Shown here piece after piece: positions 14,958 through 23,384 of a stretch of 64,000 nt of DNA. The notes under the pieces are model-generated. The model was not told the origin of the DNA, ran no database searches, and was given only the letters and a program-made list of their open reading frames with translations. The number at the start of each line of letters is the position of its first letter. Positions within the stretch are counted from its first letter, which is position 1. This stretch comes from JAGOEY01 sp017997515. GTDB lineage: Bacteria; Pseudomonadota; Gammaproteobacteria; Burkholderiales; Burkholderiaceae_C. The DNA is taken from assembly GCA_026314275.1 (NCBI GenBank), contig CP111109.1:2976001-3040000 (forward strand), written 5' to 3'. The position numbers were made by a program, and so were the translations under genes.

Positions 14958-15759
14958 TCATGCATGGGATGGTCGCAGGTTGCCCGCAATCAGTCCATCA
15001 ATCATGTCTGTGTCCTTGCCCGTTGGGGCGGTTGAGTCGTTCAGGTTGAATCGGTGCCCACCCAGCGCAACCACGGCGCACAACCAGCCCGATGCGGCAG
15101 CTGGTCGCCAGCCACCACCGTAGGCAGTGGCTTTGTATGACTGTCGCGGCCTCCAGCACCAGCAGGCAGGCGAATTGCGACGAGTTTGCTGGCATGGGTT
15201 GCGCACTAACCATCATGGTTTGCGCGTTAACCGACCTGTCGACCACATCCATTTTCTGAAGTTTTCTGAAGTCTTTCGGCTGCCATCGCAGCCTCACACG
15301 TACTGTTCATCTGTTACTTAAATGCTTGTCTGCTGCGGCTTCCGGGCGGCGCCCATGGTCGCTTGAACCATAACAAAAGTTAACAGGCAATTCGATTTTT
15401 CTTGCGGTGTGGCATCACCGTGGGTGCGACTCTGCTGCTGCGGAGCTGGTGCCCAGCGGCGACGGCTTGAGCACTAAGTCTTACTAAGTGATGCGCAGCG
15501 TTGTTCGCTCTGCGCTATCTGTCACGCGTCTACGGTGCGGTGTAGAAGGCGAGGCTGACAGACGCCAAAAATTCGTCACGCAAGCCGGGAACAATGGCAG
15601 ATTCATGCTGTGACACTTGAGGTTTTCTTAGGTTTTTTGCACGGTGTCGAAACGCTGCCTTTGTTGGAAACCTCCTGGAAACTTTTGGCAACTTGGAGCG
15701 CCCGCCGTGTTGGCTTATGGGTGCCTCCATAAATTGGCCCCGGTAGTGCACTGGTGCAA
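14958..15759 (-). other. Island stretch with only a short coupled frame
   Basis: About 800 bp downstream of the relaxase gene. The only frame with support is a 15-residue one, MIDGLIAGNLRPSHA (15005-14958). It has an AAGGAC site before its ATG and its stop overlaps the start of the split 71-residue gene. Its first ten residues resemble the N-terminus of plasmid-type single-strand-binding-like proteins, so it may be the stump of such a gene after a deletion; this is a weak inference. A GTG frame overlapping the relaxase stop (15769-15530) is possible but unsupported. Confidence 0.35.
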
Positions 15760-16806
15760 TCAATCCCACGCGCTCAGTTCATCGCCGAATTCGTCGCGTT
15801 CACGGGTGATGCCGTCATCGCCAACATGCACAGCGGGCGGTGAAAGTGCGGCGGTCGGTCGGCTGGTGTGTCGCGTGATGGCTTTTTGCATGGCGGCTTT
15901 GGCAGAGCGCAGGCGGTCATGGCGCGGCGTTGTCCACTTCGATTTGCAACCCACGGCGGCCCACAGCTCAGGCAGCGACTTGACGGCCTGGGGGCGCGGT
16001 GCTGGTGGTGTGGGCGGTGCTGCTTTTTTAGGCAGATTAGGGGGAGTAGCGGGGGGCAGGTTTTGATCGAACCCTACAGAGCATAGGGTTTGGTCTTTTT
16101 TCGGGCTTGAAACCCTATAGGGTTCTGCACTTTCATCACCATCAAACCCTATAGGCTTTGGCCGTTCACGGCGCGGCCCCTTGCCCTTGCTGGTGAAAAT
16201 CTGCGCCATCGTCTTGGTCGGCTTTTGCTGTGCGGCCAGGTGCAGCCCCAGTGCTTCGATAAACGGGGCGGGGTCGCGTTCGATGGCATCGCGGATGGTG
16301 GGCCACGCAGCACTGCGCAAAACCCCGTCATTGGCCGCGCGCAGGTGTTTCAGTACCAGGTGGGCGGCAGCGTCCTTTGAATGGCCTGCAAGGCGTTTGG
16401 GGGCTTTGCGCAGCCCGTGGTGGGATGCCACTGCCGCATGGAATGCCGCCTGCATATCGGCCAGCGTGCGGCGGTTGCCCACCAGCTCAGACCCGGCCAT
16501 CTTGTTGCCCACCAGCGGCAGCAGCAACACATGCATGTGCGGCGCGGCCTCGTCGTGGTGGGCTACTGCGCTCAGGACGTTGTCAGCCCCGAAACGTGCC
16601 CCAGCCCATGCCAGGCAGTCGGCAAAGTAGCGGCTGGTGTCCACCACAGTGCAGGGCGGCAGGCTGAACACCAGTTCAACGGCCTGTACCGCGTCTTTGC
16701 GCAGCTTGCCCACACTCGCGGCCTGCATGCGGGTCTTGGCAAGTGCGGCCACGTCGGCAGCGTCACCCGGCCCGTGCATCACCACATTCAGGCGCATGCG
16801 GTCTAG

Positions 16807-17954
16807 GGCAACGCTGATTAAGGTACACGCACCTGCGTGGTGCTGCGTTACAGGTCGATGAAGCAGCAAACCCTCGCCATGGCCGCAGACCAAAGCTTTG
16901 AGAACTACCGCAAGCCCACCAGGCGCGACGAGTTCTTGAGAACCATGGAGGCCATCGTGCCCTGGTTCAGCCTGTGCGAGGTCATCGAGCCACACTACCC
17001 CAAGGCAGGCAACGGCCGCCCACCCATAGGTCTGGAACGCATGCTGCGTATCCACTTCATTCAGCATTGGTTCAACCTGGCCGATCTGGCTTGTGAAGAA
17101 GCCCTGTACGACAGTGCCAACCTGCGCCGCTTTGCAGGCATCGACCTGGGCCGTGAGCCCGTACCCGACGCCACCACTATCTTGAAGTTTCGCAAGCTCC
17201 TCAATGCGCACAAACTGGGCGAAGCACTGTTTGCCAAGGTGGGGCAGGAGTTGCAGCAGCGAGGCTTCAAGGTCCATACCGGCACCATCGTGGATGCCAC
17301 CATCATCGGCGCGCCCAGTTCAACCAAGAATGCAGGCAAGGCACGCGACCCCGAGATGCACCAGACCAAGAAGGGCCAGCAGTGGTACTTTGGCATGAAG
17401 CTGCACATTGGCGTGGACAGCCAAAGCGGCTTGGCGCACAGCGCCGTCGTCACAGCCGCCAACGTGCATGACAAGCACCCGCTGCCACAACTGCTGCATG
17501 GCAACGAGCGGCGCGTGTATGGCGACTCAGCCTATGCCAGTCAGAAGGCGTTGATTGCGGGTAAAGCTCCAAACGCCAAAGACTTCACCAATCAGCGCAC
17601 GCGCCGCGCTGGTGGTCTCGTTGATGAGGTGGCTCGTGCAAAGAACCGCAACAAATCCAGGATTCGTGCCCGCGTCGAGCATGTCTTTGGTGTGATCAAG
17701 CGGCTGTGGGGCTTTGGCAAGGTGCGCTATGTGGGGCTGCACAAGAATGCCACGCGGGCGTTCACTGCCCTGGCACTGGCCAACATCTTCCTCGGCCGCC
17801 AAAGGCTGATGGCACAGGTGCGCCCGTAGGGGCCAAAAACGGGCTCAAGGGCCTGTACAAGGCCCTCTGGGCCGCCAACCCCAGCCTGCGCTGCGTCCAA
17901 ACTGGGCGGGGCTGCCCGAAATTACTCCAATGCCGATACTTGATCAGCGTTGCC
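16807..17954 (+). mobile_element. IS5-type insertion sequence (1148 bp), second copy
   Basis: It is flanked by CTAG at 16803-16806 and 17955-17958. The ends are GGCAACGCTGATTAAG and, as complement, GGCAACGCTGATCAAG. It lies inside the relaxase gene in the opposite orientation to that gene. The clean duplication indicates simple transposition without later rearrangement. Confidence 0.95.
16858..17829 (+). CDS. IS5-family transposase
   Basis: A 323-residue protein from MKQQTLAMAADQSF, similar throughout to the transposase at 13925-14899 but with many substitutions. The DDE motifs are TGTIVDATIIGAPSSTKN, YGDSAYASQKA and the C-terminal RARVEHVFGVIKRLWG helix. Seven further codons upstream are open. 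It appears intact and could supply transposase to the two MITEs. Confidence 0.93.
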   Translation: MKQQTLAMAADQSFENYRKPTRRDEFLRTMEAIVPWFSLCEVIEPHYPKAGNGRPPIGLERMLRIHFIQHWFNLADLACEEALYDSANLRRFAGIDLGREPVPDATTILKFRKLLNAHKLGEALFAKVGQELQQRGFKVHTGTIVDATIIGAPSSTKNAGKARDPEMHQTKKGQQWYFGMKLHIGVDSQSGLAHSAVVTAANVHDKHPLPQLLHGNERRVYGDSAYASQKALIAGKAPNAKDFTNQRTRRAGGLVDEVARAKNRNKSRIRARVEHVFGVIKRLWGFGKVRYVGLHKNATRAFTALALANIFLGRQRLMAQVRP

Positions 17955-18074
17955 CTAGATCGATATTGCCACCAGCCCCCAGTTCGGCCTGAATCTCGCG
18001 CAGGTTGTGGCGGGCGGCGGTCAGCACGATGCCGCCACCCTTGAGTTTCTTCACCCGCAGGAAGGCGGCGGCGC

Positions 18075-18389
18075 TCATTGTTTTGCCCCCCGGCGTTTCA
18101 CTTCATGGGTGCGGTGCATCAGGTCGCCTTTGAGTAGCGCCAACAGGTCGTGGCGCGTGTGGCCTGTCATGGTCGGCAGCTCGGCCAGAAACTTGCGCTG
18201 TTCGACGTATGGCAAAGCCTTTGCCAGTGTCTCGCAGTGCTTCATGGCCAGCAGACCATCATGGGCGGCCTTCATCAGTTCGGGGCAGCCATAGCGGTGG
18301 ACAGCGGCGGCTTGAAACAGCAAGCGGCGCGACACGCCAGCAATGTCGGCAAGTTGCTGCATGGTCGGGTGCATTGGTGCACACATCAC
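18075..18389 (-). CDS. Small hypothetical protein of the mobilisation operon
   Basis: 104 residues, unrecognised. Residues about 8-35 (HPTMQQLADIAGVSRRLLFQ) look like a helix-turn-helix segment, so it may bind DNA, as relaxosome accessory proteins do. It overlaps the relaxase start by ATGA and the preceding gene by four bases at 18386-18389. Both overlaps point to a tightly coupled operon whose product acts with the relaxase. Confidence 0.7.
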   Translation of the reverse strand: MMCAPMHPTMQQLADIAGVSRRLLFQAAAVHRYGCPELMKAAHDGLLAMKHCETLAKALPYVEQRKFLAELPTMTGHTRHDLLALLKGDLMHRTHEVKRRGAKQ

Positions 18390-18763
18390 ATGCCCCTCTT
18401 ATCGGCGCGGCGGTGGAGCCATTGCAAAACTGCGCGTCGCCCTTTCGCTGTCAGCCAATAAATGCCGGGCCGGGTCTTGCAGCCGTCACGGTCGACCACC
18501 TCGATGCGCGTGCACGGCAAGTGCGCTTTGCCCAGTCCATATTCACGCAGGCGCTGAACCAATGCGGGGCCATTGGAGCACCCCACCTCACGGTCGAATG
18601 ATTCGCGTGGAACGGACGGGCGGCGCAGCAGCAAGGCTAGTGCCCGTAGTTCGCGGGGGTTGTCTGTGCCGTGAAACTTTGCAGGCTGGTCGGTAAAATC
18701 GTGGGTGTCGGCTTCTGGGAAAAAGCCCGCTTGCGTCTTGGTCGGTGCGGCGGGTTTTTTCAT
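18386..18763 (-). CDS. Hypothetical protein, possible winged-helix DNA binder
   Basis: 125 residues from ATG 18763 (MKKPAAPTKTQAGF), preceded by GGGGAA; an ATG at 18805 would add 14 residues. The N-terminal third is rich in Pro, Ala and Lys. The rest reads NPRELRALALLLRRPSVPRE and later GIYWLTAKGRRAVLQWLHRR. That resembles the helix-wing arrangement of a winged helix-turn-helix of the type found in island regulators. Its stop overlaps the next gene. No precise function is claimed. Confidence 0.65.
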   Translation of the reverse strand: MKKPAAPTKTQAGFFPEADTHDFTDQPAKFHGTDNPRELRALALLLRRPSVPRESFDREVGCSNGPALVQRLREYGLGKAHLPCTRIEVVDRDGCKTRPGIYWLTAKGRRAVLQWLHRRADKRGM

Positions 18764-18842
18764 GTGCAGTTCCCCTTGCGGAACCAGCGCGAAGGCGATG
18801 CGCACCAGGCGCGCAGCAGCAGGTGGTTGATGGCGGCGGTCA

Positions 18843-19109
18843 TTACGCCACCCCCAGCAAGCGTTTAGCGCCAGCAGTGGGCCAAGCCAATTTGCCGCAA
18901 ACTCGCAGCGGGCGCAGTCCTTCGGGTGCGGTGTCGTAGCAGGCTTTTACGCGCCAAGTTTGCGCGGCCATGTTGGAGTAAAAAGCCAGTTCTGCGGTCG
19001 TTAGATTTGGCTTTGTGACTTGCTCCAGCGGGGGAATTGTTGCGGGGCGGTTGCCTCGCGCATCGCTTGGATGCTGATTGATGCGGTTTGCATGAATGGA
19101 ACCTTTCAC
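18843..19109 (-). CDS. Small hypothetical island protein
   Basis: 88 residues with no domain I recognise. The middle (LTTAELAFYSNMAAQTWRVK) is helical and the end is basic (GAKRLLGVA). It lies in line with the other minus-strand genes, between a repeat cluster and the winged-helix-like gene. Support is only orientation, spacing and coding-like composition. Confidence 0.5.
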   Translation of the reverse strand: MKGSIHANRINQHPSDARGNRPATIPPLEQVTKPNLTTAELAFYSNMAAQTWRVKACYDTAPEGLRPLRVCGKLAWPTAGAKRLLGVA

Positions 19110-19149
19110 ATGTGCCTCATGGCGTTGTTTAAGGTTCCTAACTATTCGG

Positions 19150-19250
19150 GCGCAACACCCCTTGCGGTCAAATGCGCAACCCCTTGCGGGCTACGCTTGC
19201 CCAAGGAAAAAACGCCCGTAGGCGCAATAGCAGGCGCAACCCCTTGCGGG
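19150..19250. repeat. Three iteron-like repeats GCGCAACCCCTTGCGG
   Basis: Copies at 19150-19167 (with two extra bases), 19174-19190 and 19234-19250. Each contains the small inverted repeat GCAA-CCCC-TTGC. They fill the gap between the helix-turn-helix gene and the rest of the mobilisation operon. They could be operator sites for the adjacent regulator, or part of a transfer or replication origin. The repeat is seen; the role is not established. Confidence 0.65.
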
Positions 19251-19475
19251 TCACTTCATGCGGTGAATCAGTCCGGCGAATAGCTCTGCTTTGGTCTTGC
19301 CGCTTGGCAGCAATTGCCTGATACGTTGCTCAGAAATTCCGAATTTACTAGCGGTTTCCGGCATCGTGTGGGTATCGCGGTATGCCTTGAGTTCTGCCAA
19401 CTTTTCGAGCGTCCATTTTTTGCCACCGGCCACCACGGGCACGGGGCTGAGTGTCGTGGCATCGGACTCCATCAC
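19251..19475 (-). CDS. Small helix-turn-helix protein heading the mobilisation operon
   Basis: 74 residues: the segment KLAELKAYRDTHTMPETASK plus FGISEQRIRQLLPSGK forms a clear helix-turn-helix (about residues 28-60). It is the first gene of the minus-strand series 19475-13591 and is followed by three GCGCAACCCCTTGCGG repeats that it might bind. A likely regulator of the mobilisation genes, by position and fold only. Confidence 0.65.
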   Translation of the reverse strand: MMESDATTLSPVPVVAGGKKWTLEKLAELKAYRDTHTMPETASKFGISEQRIRQLLPSGKTKAELFAGLIHRMK

Positions 19476-19618
19476 TGGCGCATTTGGTGACGCGCAATTG
19501 GACGCTTGACTAAATACGAAGTCGGGAAAGCATCTCCGTGAAGTCGCCCATGCAATTACTTCGGATGGTCTGAAACGGACTTCAAACTGTCGCTTGTATT
19601 TTGGCGTTTCGTGACTCT
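19476..19618. other. Non-coding gap before IS701 copy B
   Basis: About 140 bp that should hold the promoter of the minus-strand operon. No convincing -35/-10 pair or repeat is visible. Confidence 0.35.
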
Positions 19619-19622
19619 TTAG

Positions 19623-21096
19623 TCTTACTGTGTCAATAAAATCATGGCATTATCGAGACCTCTTCATTTTTTACGTGAGGAATGATGGATGCCATCGAAC
19701 GGTTTGAGCGGTACTTGGAACATTTGGCCGATGGACTTGGCCATTCAGATCGGCACTCAGGTCTCAGAGGCTATTGCACAGGGTTGATGCTGCCGCTGGC
19801 ACGCAAGAGCGTGGAGCCGATGGCAGCCCGCGTTGATCCCCTGCATGCAAGCGCCAGGCATCAGTCGCTGCATCATTTCGTTGCCAAGGCGCAGTGGTCT
19901 GATGCCGAGATGCTCAGACGGGTTTGTCAGTGGGTCGTGCCGAAGATGGATTTCAGCCGTGGTGGCTGGTGGATCATTGACGACACCGGATTCCCGAAGA
20001 AGGGCAAACACTCGGTAGGCGTGGCCCGGCAATACTGCGGGATGTTGGGCAAACAGGACAACTGCCAGGTGGCTGTGAGCGTGTCGCTGGCCTGCGATCA
20101 AGGCAGCATTCCGGTGGCGTGGCAGCTCTACCTGCCCGAGGAATGGGCGACAGATGCGGGCCGCAAGGCCCGGGCCGGTGTACCGGAGGATGTGGAATTC
20201 GCGACCAAACCGCAAATCGCCTTGCAGCAATTGCGCGCGCTTCTGGCCGACGGCGCTCCGCACCATTGCGTGCTGGCCGACGCAGGCTACGGCGTGGACA
20301 CCGCCTTCCGCCAGGCCTTGAGCGACATGGGGCTGACTTATGCTGTGGGAGTGACCTCGGCGGTGGTGGTTTGGGCTCCGGGGGTTGAGCCGCTGCCACC
20401 TGTACCCTACAGCGGCACAGGGCGGCCACCGGTGATGCCGCGCCGGACTCCTGAGTTGCAACCGATGAGCGTCAAGGCCTTGGCCATGTCCTTGCCCGAA
20501 CGGGCATTCCAGACCATCACCTGGCGCGAAGGCACCAACGCGCCGCTCAGCGGGCGCTTCGCCGCACTGCGCGTGCGCCACGCCGGCGGCAATGCCGGCA
20601 AGGCGAGGCTGCGTCCGCTGCAATGGTTGCTCATTGAATGGCCCAAGGATCAGGCCGAGCCCTGCAAGTACATCCTGTCCACGCTGCCCGAGGACACGCC
20701 CATAGCCGACTTGGTCAGAGCTACCTATCAGCGCTGGCGCATCGAGCGGGACTACCAGGACCTGAAGCAGGACTTCGGCTTGGGCCACTACGAGGGACGT
20801 GGCTGGCGGGGCTTCCACCACCACGCCTGCCTGAGCATCGCGGCCTACGGGTTCCTGATGGCAGAACGCCTCGTTGTCGACAAGCCTGTCGGCGGTAAAA
20901 AAAACTTCATCGAACGCCAGATGCCTGCCTTTCCCGAGGATTACATCCCCCGCGGCAGTCCTGCGCGCGCAGCGCCACGTGGCGACATCGATCACGAGCC
21001 TGCGCCATCGGCTGAGCTACCAGTTGATCGCCCGTCTCGGTCAGTGCCCCTGCTGTGGAAGGGTGCGCCCAAAGCTACTCTTGTGACACAGTAAGA
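19623..21096 (+). mobile_element. IS701-type insertion sequence, copy B (1474 bp)
   Basis: Same ends and length as copy A at 3589-5062. It is flanked by TTAG on both sides (19619-19622 and 21097-21100), a regular 4-bp target duplication. It lies in the same orientation as copy A, so recombination between the two would delete the intervening 16 kb including prfB. Confidence 0.95.
19682..21094 (+). CDS. IS701-family DDE transposase, copy B
   Basis: 470 residues, identical in protein sequence to the copy at 3648-5060, with the same motifs (WWIIDDTGFPKKGKHSVGVA, HCVLADAGYG). Identity of both copies indicates recent spread within this genome. Confidence 0.95.
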   Translation: MMDAIERFERYLEHLADGLGHSDRHSGLRGYCTGLMLPLARKSVEPMAARVDPLHASARHQSLHHFVAKAQWSDAEMLRRVCQWVVPKMDFSRGGWWIIDDTGFPKKGKHSVGVARQYCGMLGKQDNCQVAVSVSLACDQGSIPVAWQLYLPEEWATDAGRKARAGVPEDVEFATKPQIALQQLRALLADGAPHHCVLADAGYGVDTAFRQALSDMGLTYAVGVTSAVVVWAPGVEPLPPVPYSGTGRPPVMPRRTPELQPMSVKALAMSLPERAFQTITWREGTNAPLSGRFAALRVRHAGGNAGKARLRPLQWLLIEWPKDQAEPCKYILSTLPEDTPIADLVRATYQRWRIERDYQDLKQDFGLGHYEGRGWRGFHHHACLSIAAYGFLMAERLVVDKPVGGKKNFIERQMPAFPEDYIPRGSPARAAPRGDIDHEPAPSAELPVDRPSRSVPLLWKGAPKATLVTQ

Positions 21097-21100
21097 TTAG

Positions 21101-21261
21101 GGCAACGCTGAACAAGTCCCTCGCGTGCCGCGCATCCCTGCTTTGGGCGGTCTGCTGCGTAACAAATCCTCGCAATAGCTGCGGCTATTGCTGCTGTTTG
21201 CGCCTTGCAGCCCATCCCAAACCAGGGCGCGCGCCATCGCGGTGACTTATTCAGCGTCACC
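21101..21261 (-). mobile_element. 161-bp MITE with IS5-type ends, copy 2 (inverted)
   Basis: Same length and near-identical sequence as 3424-3584, in opposite orientation. It is flanked by TTAG on both sides (21097-21100, shared with IS701 copy B, and 21262-21265). The right-hand TTAG supplies the stop codon of the neighbouring hydrolase gene. Confidence 0.85.
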
Positions 21262-22188
21262 TTAGCGTAAAAAATCTTCCAGGGCCTGTGCCACTTGCCG
21301 TGGTTGGTCATGGTGCAACATGTGTGCCGCGTCCTGAATGACGGCTACCCGGCAGTGGGCAACGGACTGCAGGCGCTGGTGGTAGTCGGCCAGCGTATAG
21401 GCTGTGCCCCACCATTGCTGGAGGCTGTCATCCGATGCCTCCACGGCCAAAGTGGGGGCCGTGATGCAGCGGTAGAGCGCCAGTGTTTCCTCCACCTGGT
21501 ACAGCTGGGCGCTGTTGAGTTTGTGTGCGGGGTCGCCCAGGATGTGCCACGCGGTGCTGCCGTCGGCCTGCGTCACCGGTTGTGCCCAGTGCCCCGCCAG
21601 CCAGTCGGCCTTGTCCTGGGGGAGTCGCGGGTTGGTCTTCATCAGGCGCCGGGCAACACCTTGTACGTCGCTGTAGTCCTTGAGGGCCATGTCGCCACGG
21701 TGCAGCGATTTGACGCTGTCCATCCACTTGCCATACCGGCCGGCCACCTGTGTGGGGCGGGTGGCTGGCATACCAAAACCTTCCAGGTTCACCAGGCGCC
21801 GGATACGCGCGGGCCGCACACCCGCATACAGCATGGCGATGTTGCCGCCCATGCTGTGCCCCACCAGGTCCACCGGCGTGTCTGCCGCATAGTGGTCGAG
21901 CAGAAAGTCCAGGTCGCCCAGGTAGTCGGCCAGCCAGTAGGTGTCCACACGCGGGCCCTGCGTCAGGCCAAAACCCCGCCAGTCCGGGGCGATCACATGG
22001 CGTTGTTGTGCCAACGCGTCCACCACAAACTGCCATGACGCCGACACATCCATCCAGCCATGCAGCAGGACCAGTGGTGGGGTGCCCGGCCTTGGCGTGC
22101 CCCACATCCGCACGTGGTACGACTGGGTGCGCACAGGCACATATTCACTGCGGGACGGCTGGAGGACTTGGTACATCGGCTGGATCAT
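21262..22188 (-). CDS. Alpha/beta-fold hydrolase
   Basis: 308 residues. LVLLHGWMDVSASWQ holds the oxyanion region, and DLVGHSMGGNIAMLYAG carries the nucleophile elbow G-H-S-M-G (Ser about 117). The catalytic His is probably in DAAHMLHHDQP near the end. Esterase or lyase-type chemistry cannot be told apart from sequence. The TAA stop is formed by the MITE target duplication, so the last one or few residues may differ from the ancestral protein. Start may be ATG 22188 or the second ATG at 22176. Confidence 0.87.
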   Translation of the reverse strand: MIQPMYQVLQPSRSEYVPVRTQSYHVRMWGTPRPGTPPLVLLHGWMDVSASWQFVVDALAQQRHVIAPDWRGFGLTQGPRVDTYWLADYLGDLDFLLDHYAADTPVDLVGHSMGGNIAMLYAGVRPARIRRLVNLEGFGMPATRPTQVAGRYGKWMDSVKSLHRGDMALKDYSDVQGVARRLMKTNPRLPQDKADWLAGHWAQPVTQADGSTAWHILGDPAHKLNSAQLYQVEETLALYRCITAPTLAVEASDDSLQQWWGTAYTLADYHQRLQSVAHCRVAVIQDAAHMLHHDQPRQVAQALEDFLR

Positions 22189-22311
22189 AGAAAAGAGCAG
22201 CCCCGCCCGCAGTCAAGTGCAGGACAAGCCCGCGGCAGGAAATGGCGCACACCCGTAAACTGGAGGCTTCCCGCCGGCACGACCGGCTTATCCAGTGAGA
22301 TGCAGTCTTTC

Positions 22312-23373
22312 ATGCAAAAAGTCCAACTTGGCCACAGCGATTTGCGCGTCACCCCCATCTGCCTTGGCACCATGACCTTTGGCGAACAGGTGAATGAGGC
22401 CACAGCCCACACCATCCTGAGCCGTTCACTCGAGCGGGGTGTCGATTTTCTTGATACCGCAGAGATGTACGCGGTTCCTGCACGCAAGGAAACCTTTGGT
22501 GCCACCGAAACCATCATCGGCAACTGGTTCGCCAAGAACCCGGGCGCTCGGCAAAAACTCACCGTTGCCACCAAGGTGGCGGGCCCGTCGCGGGGTATGC
22601 CCTGGGTGCGTGAGGGCAGCGGCATGACGGCTGCAGACATCGTCGCCTCGTGTGAAGCCAGCCTGCGCCGCCTGCAGACCGATGTGATCGACCTGTACCA
22701 GATCCACTGGCCTGAGCGGCATGTGCCCGCCTTTGGCAACATGTATTACGACCCGGCCAAGGAAACATCGGCCACGCCCATCCATGAACAGCTCAAGGCC
22801 TTGGACAGCCTGGTGAAGTCCGGCAAGGTGCGTCACATCGGTTTGTCCAACGAAACACCGTACGGTGTGCATGAGTTTGTGCGCCTGGCTGAGCAGCACG
22901 GGCTGCCGCGTGTGGCCACGGTGCAAAACGTGTACTGCCTGGTGAGCCGCACGCTGGAAAACGGCCTGGATGAGACCATGCACCGGCTGGGGGTGTCGCT
23001 GCTGGCCTATTCACCGCTGGCTTTTGGCCTGCTCACCGGCAAATACGACCAGAGTGGCACCAGCGGGCCGGATGCGCCGCAGGGCGCGCGTATTTCCAGC
23101 TACGAATCGGTGCGCAAGCAGCGCTGGGGCCGCCCCGAAGCGCTGGAGGCGGCTCGCCGCTACAACACCTTGGCACGCGACAACGGGCTCACTCCCGCAC
23201 AGTTGGCGCTGGCTTTTTGCTACACCAAATGGCAGGTGGCCAGCACCATCATCGGTGTCACCTCGGTGGCGCAGCTGGACGAAGACCTGGACGCCTACGG
23301 CACCACACTGTCGCCGGAAATTTTGGCCGAAATCGACCGCATCCGCTGGGATATCCGCGATCCTGCGCTCTGA
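22312..23373 (+). CDS. Aldo/keto reductase, Tas-like
   Basis: About 353 residues. The N-terminus GHSDLRVTPICLGTMTFGEQ matches the Tas/YajO type of NADPH-dependent aldo/keto reductases. The catalytic tetrad region is seen in FLDTAEMYAVP (Asp, Tyr), ATKVAG (Lys) and DLYQIHWPERH (His). The C-terminal IIGVTSVAQLDEDLDAYG belongs to the NADP-binding end. Start chosen at ATG 22312; ATG 22300 is a close alternative, and the open frame further upstream is not family-like. Substrate unknown. Confidence 0.9.
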   Translation: MQKVQLGHSDLRVTPICLGTMTFGEQVNEATAHTILSRSLERGVDFLDTAEMYAVPARKETFGATETIIGNWFAKNPGARQKLTVATKVAGPSRGMPWVREGSGMTAADIVASCEASLRRLQTDVIDLYQIHWPERHVPAFGNMYYDPAKETSATPIHEQLKALDSLVKSGKVRHIGLSNETPYGVHEFVRLAEQHGLPRVATVQNVYCLVSRTLENGLDETMHRLGVSLLAYSPLAFGLLTGKYDQSGTSGPDAPQGARISSYESVRKQRWGRPEALEAARRYNTLARDNGLTPAQLALAFCYTKWQVASTIIGVTSVAQLDEDLDAYGTTLSPEILAEIDRIRWDIRDPAL

Positions 23374-23384
23374 TTTTTATAGCA

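Larger units (their letters stand above)
13591..14961 (-). pseudogene. 71-residue island gene split by an IS5-type element
   Basis: Removing the IS (13800-14950) and one TTAG duplication joins ATG 14961-14955 to 13795-13591 in frame. That gives 71 residues beginning MTPKPIQPYSRLEHIEVQTH and ending RRMLDALLRPDKT. The insertion falls after codon 2-3. The restored start overlaps the preceding short frame by ATGA (14958-14961), a sign of a coupled operon. The function is unknown: the visible part is a small, mixed-charge protein with WWRTPEAPKKGR near its end. It belongs to the minus-strand mobilisation operon. Confidence 0.75.
15760..18078 (-). pseudogene. MobV/Pre-type relaxase gene split by an IS5-type element
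   Basis: The 5' part is 18078-17955 (MSAAAFLRVKKLKGGGIVLT, then 21 more codons) and the 3' part is 16802-15760. Removing the IS (16807-17954) and one CTAG restores 388 codons in frame. Mob/Pre relaxases nick oriT DNA and attach to its 5' end to start mobilisation. The catalytic histidine motif HHDEAAPHMHVLLLPL is in the 3' part. The N-terminal FLRVKKLKG with ARHNLREIQAELG is typical of the family. Without its first 41 codons the remaining frame would have to start inside the IS, so the gene is taken as inactive. Start codon overlaps the upstream gene (ATGA, 18075-18078). Confidence 0.9.

Noticed and set aside
15760..17277. A continuous 505-codon minus-strand frame covering the relaxase 3' part and half of an IS
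   Set aside because: The first third is antisense to the IS5 transposase. The true gene resumes at 17955-18078 after removing the IS, with frame and target duplication in agreement.
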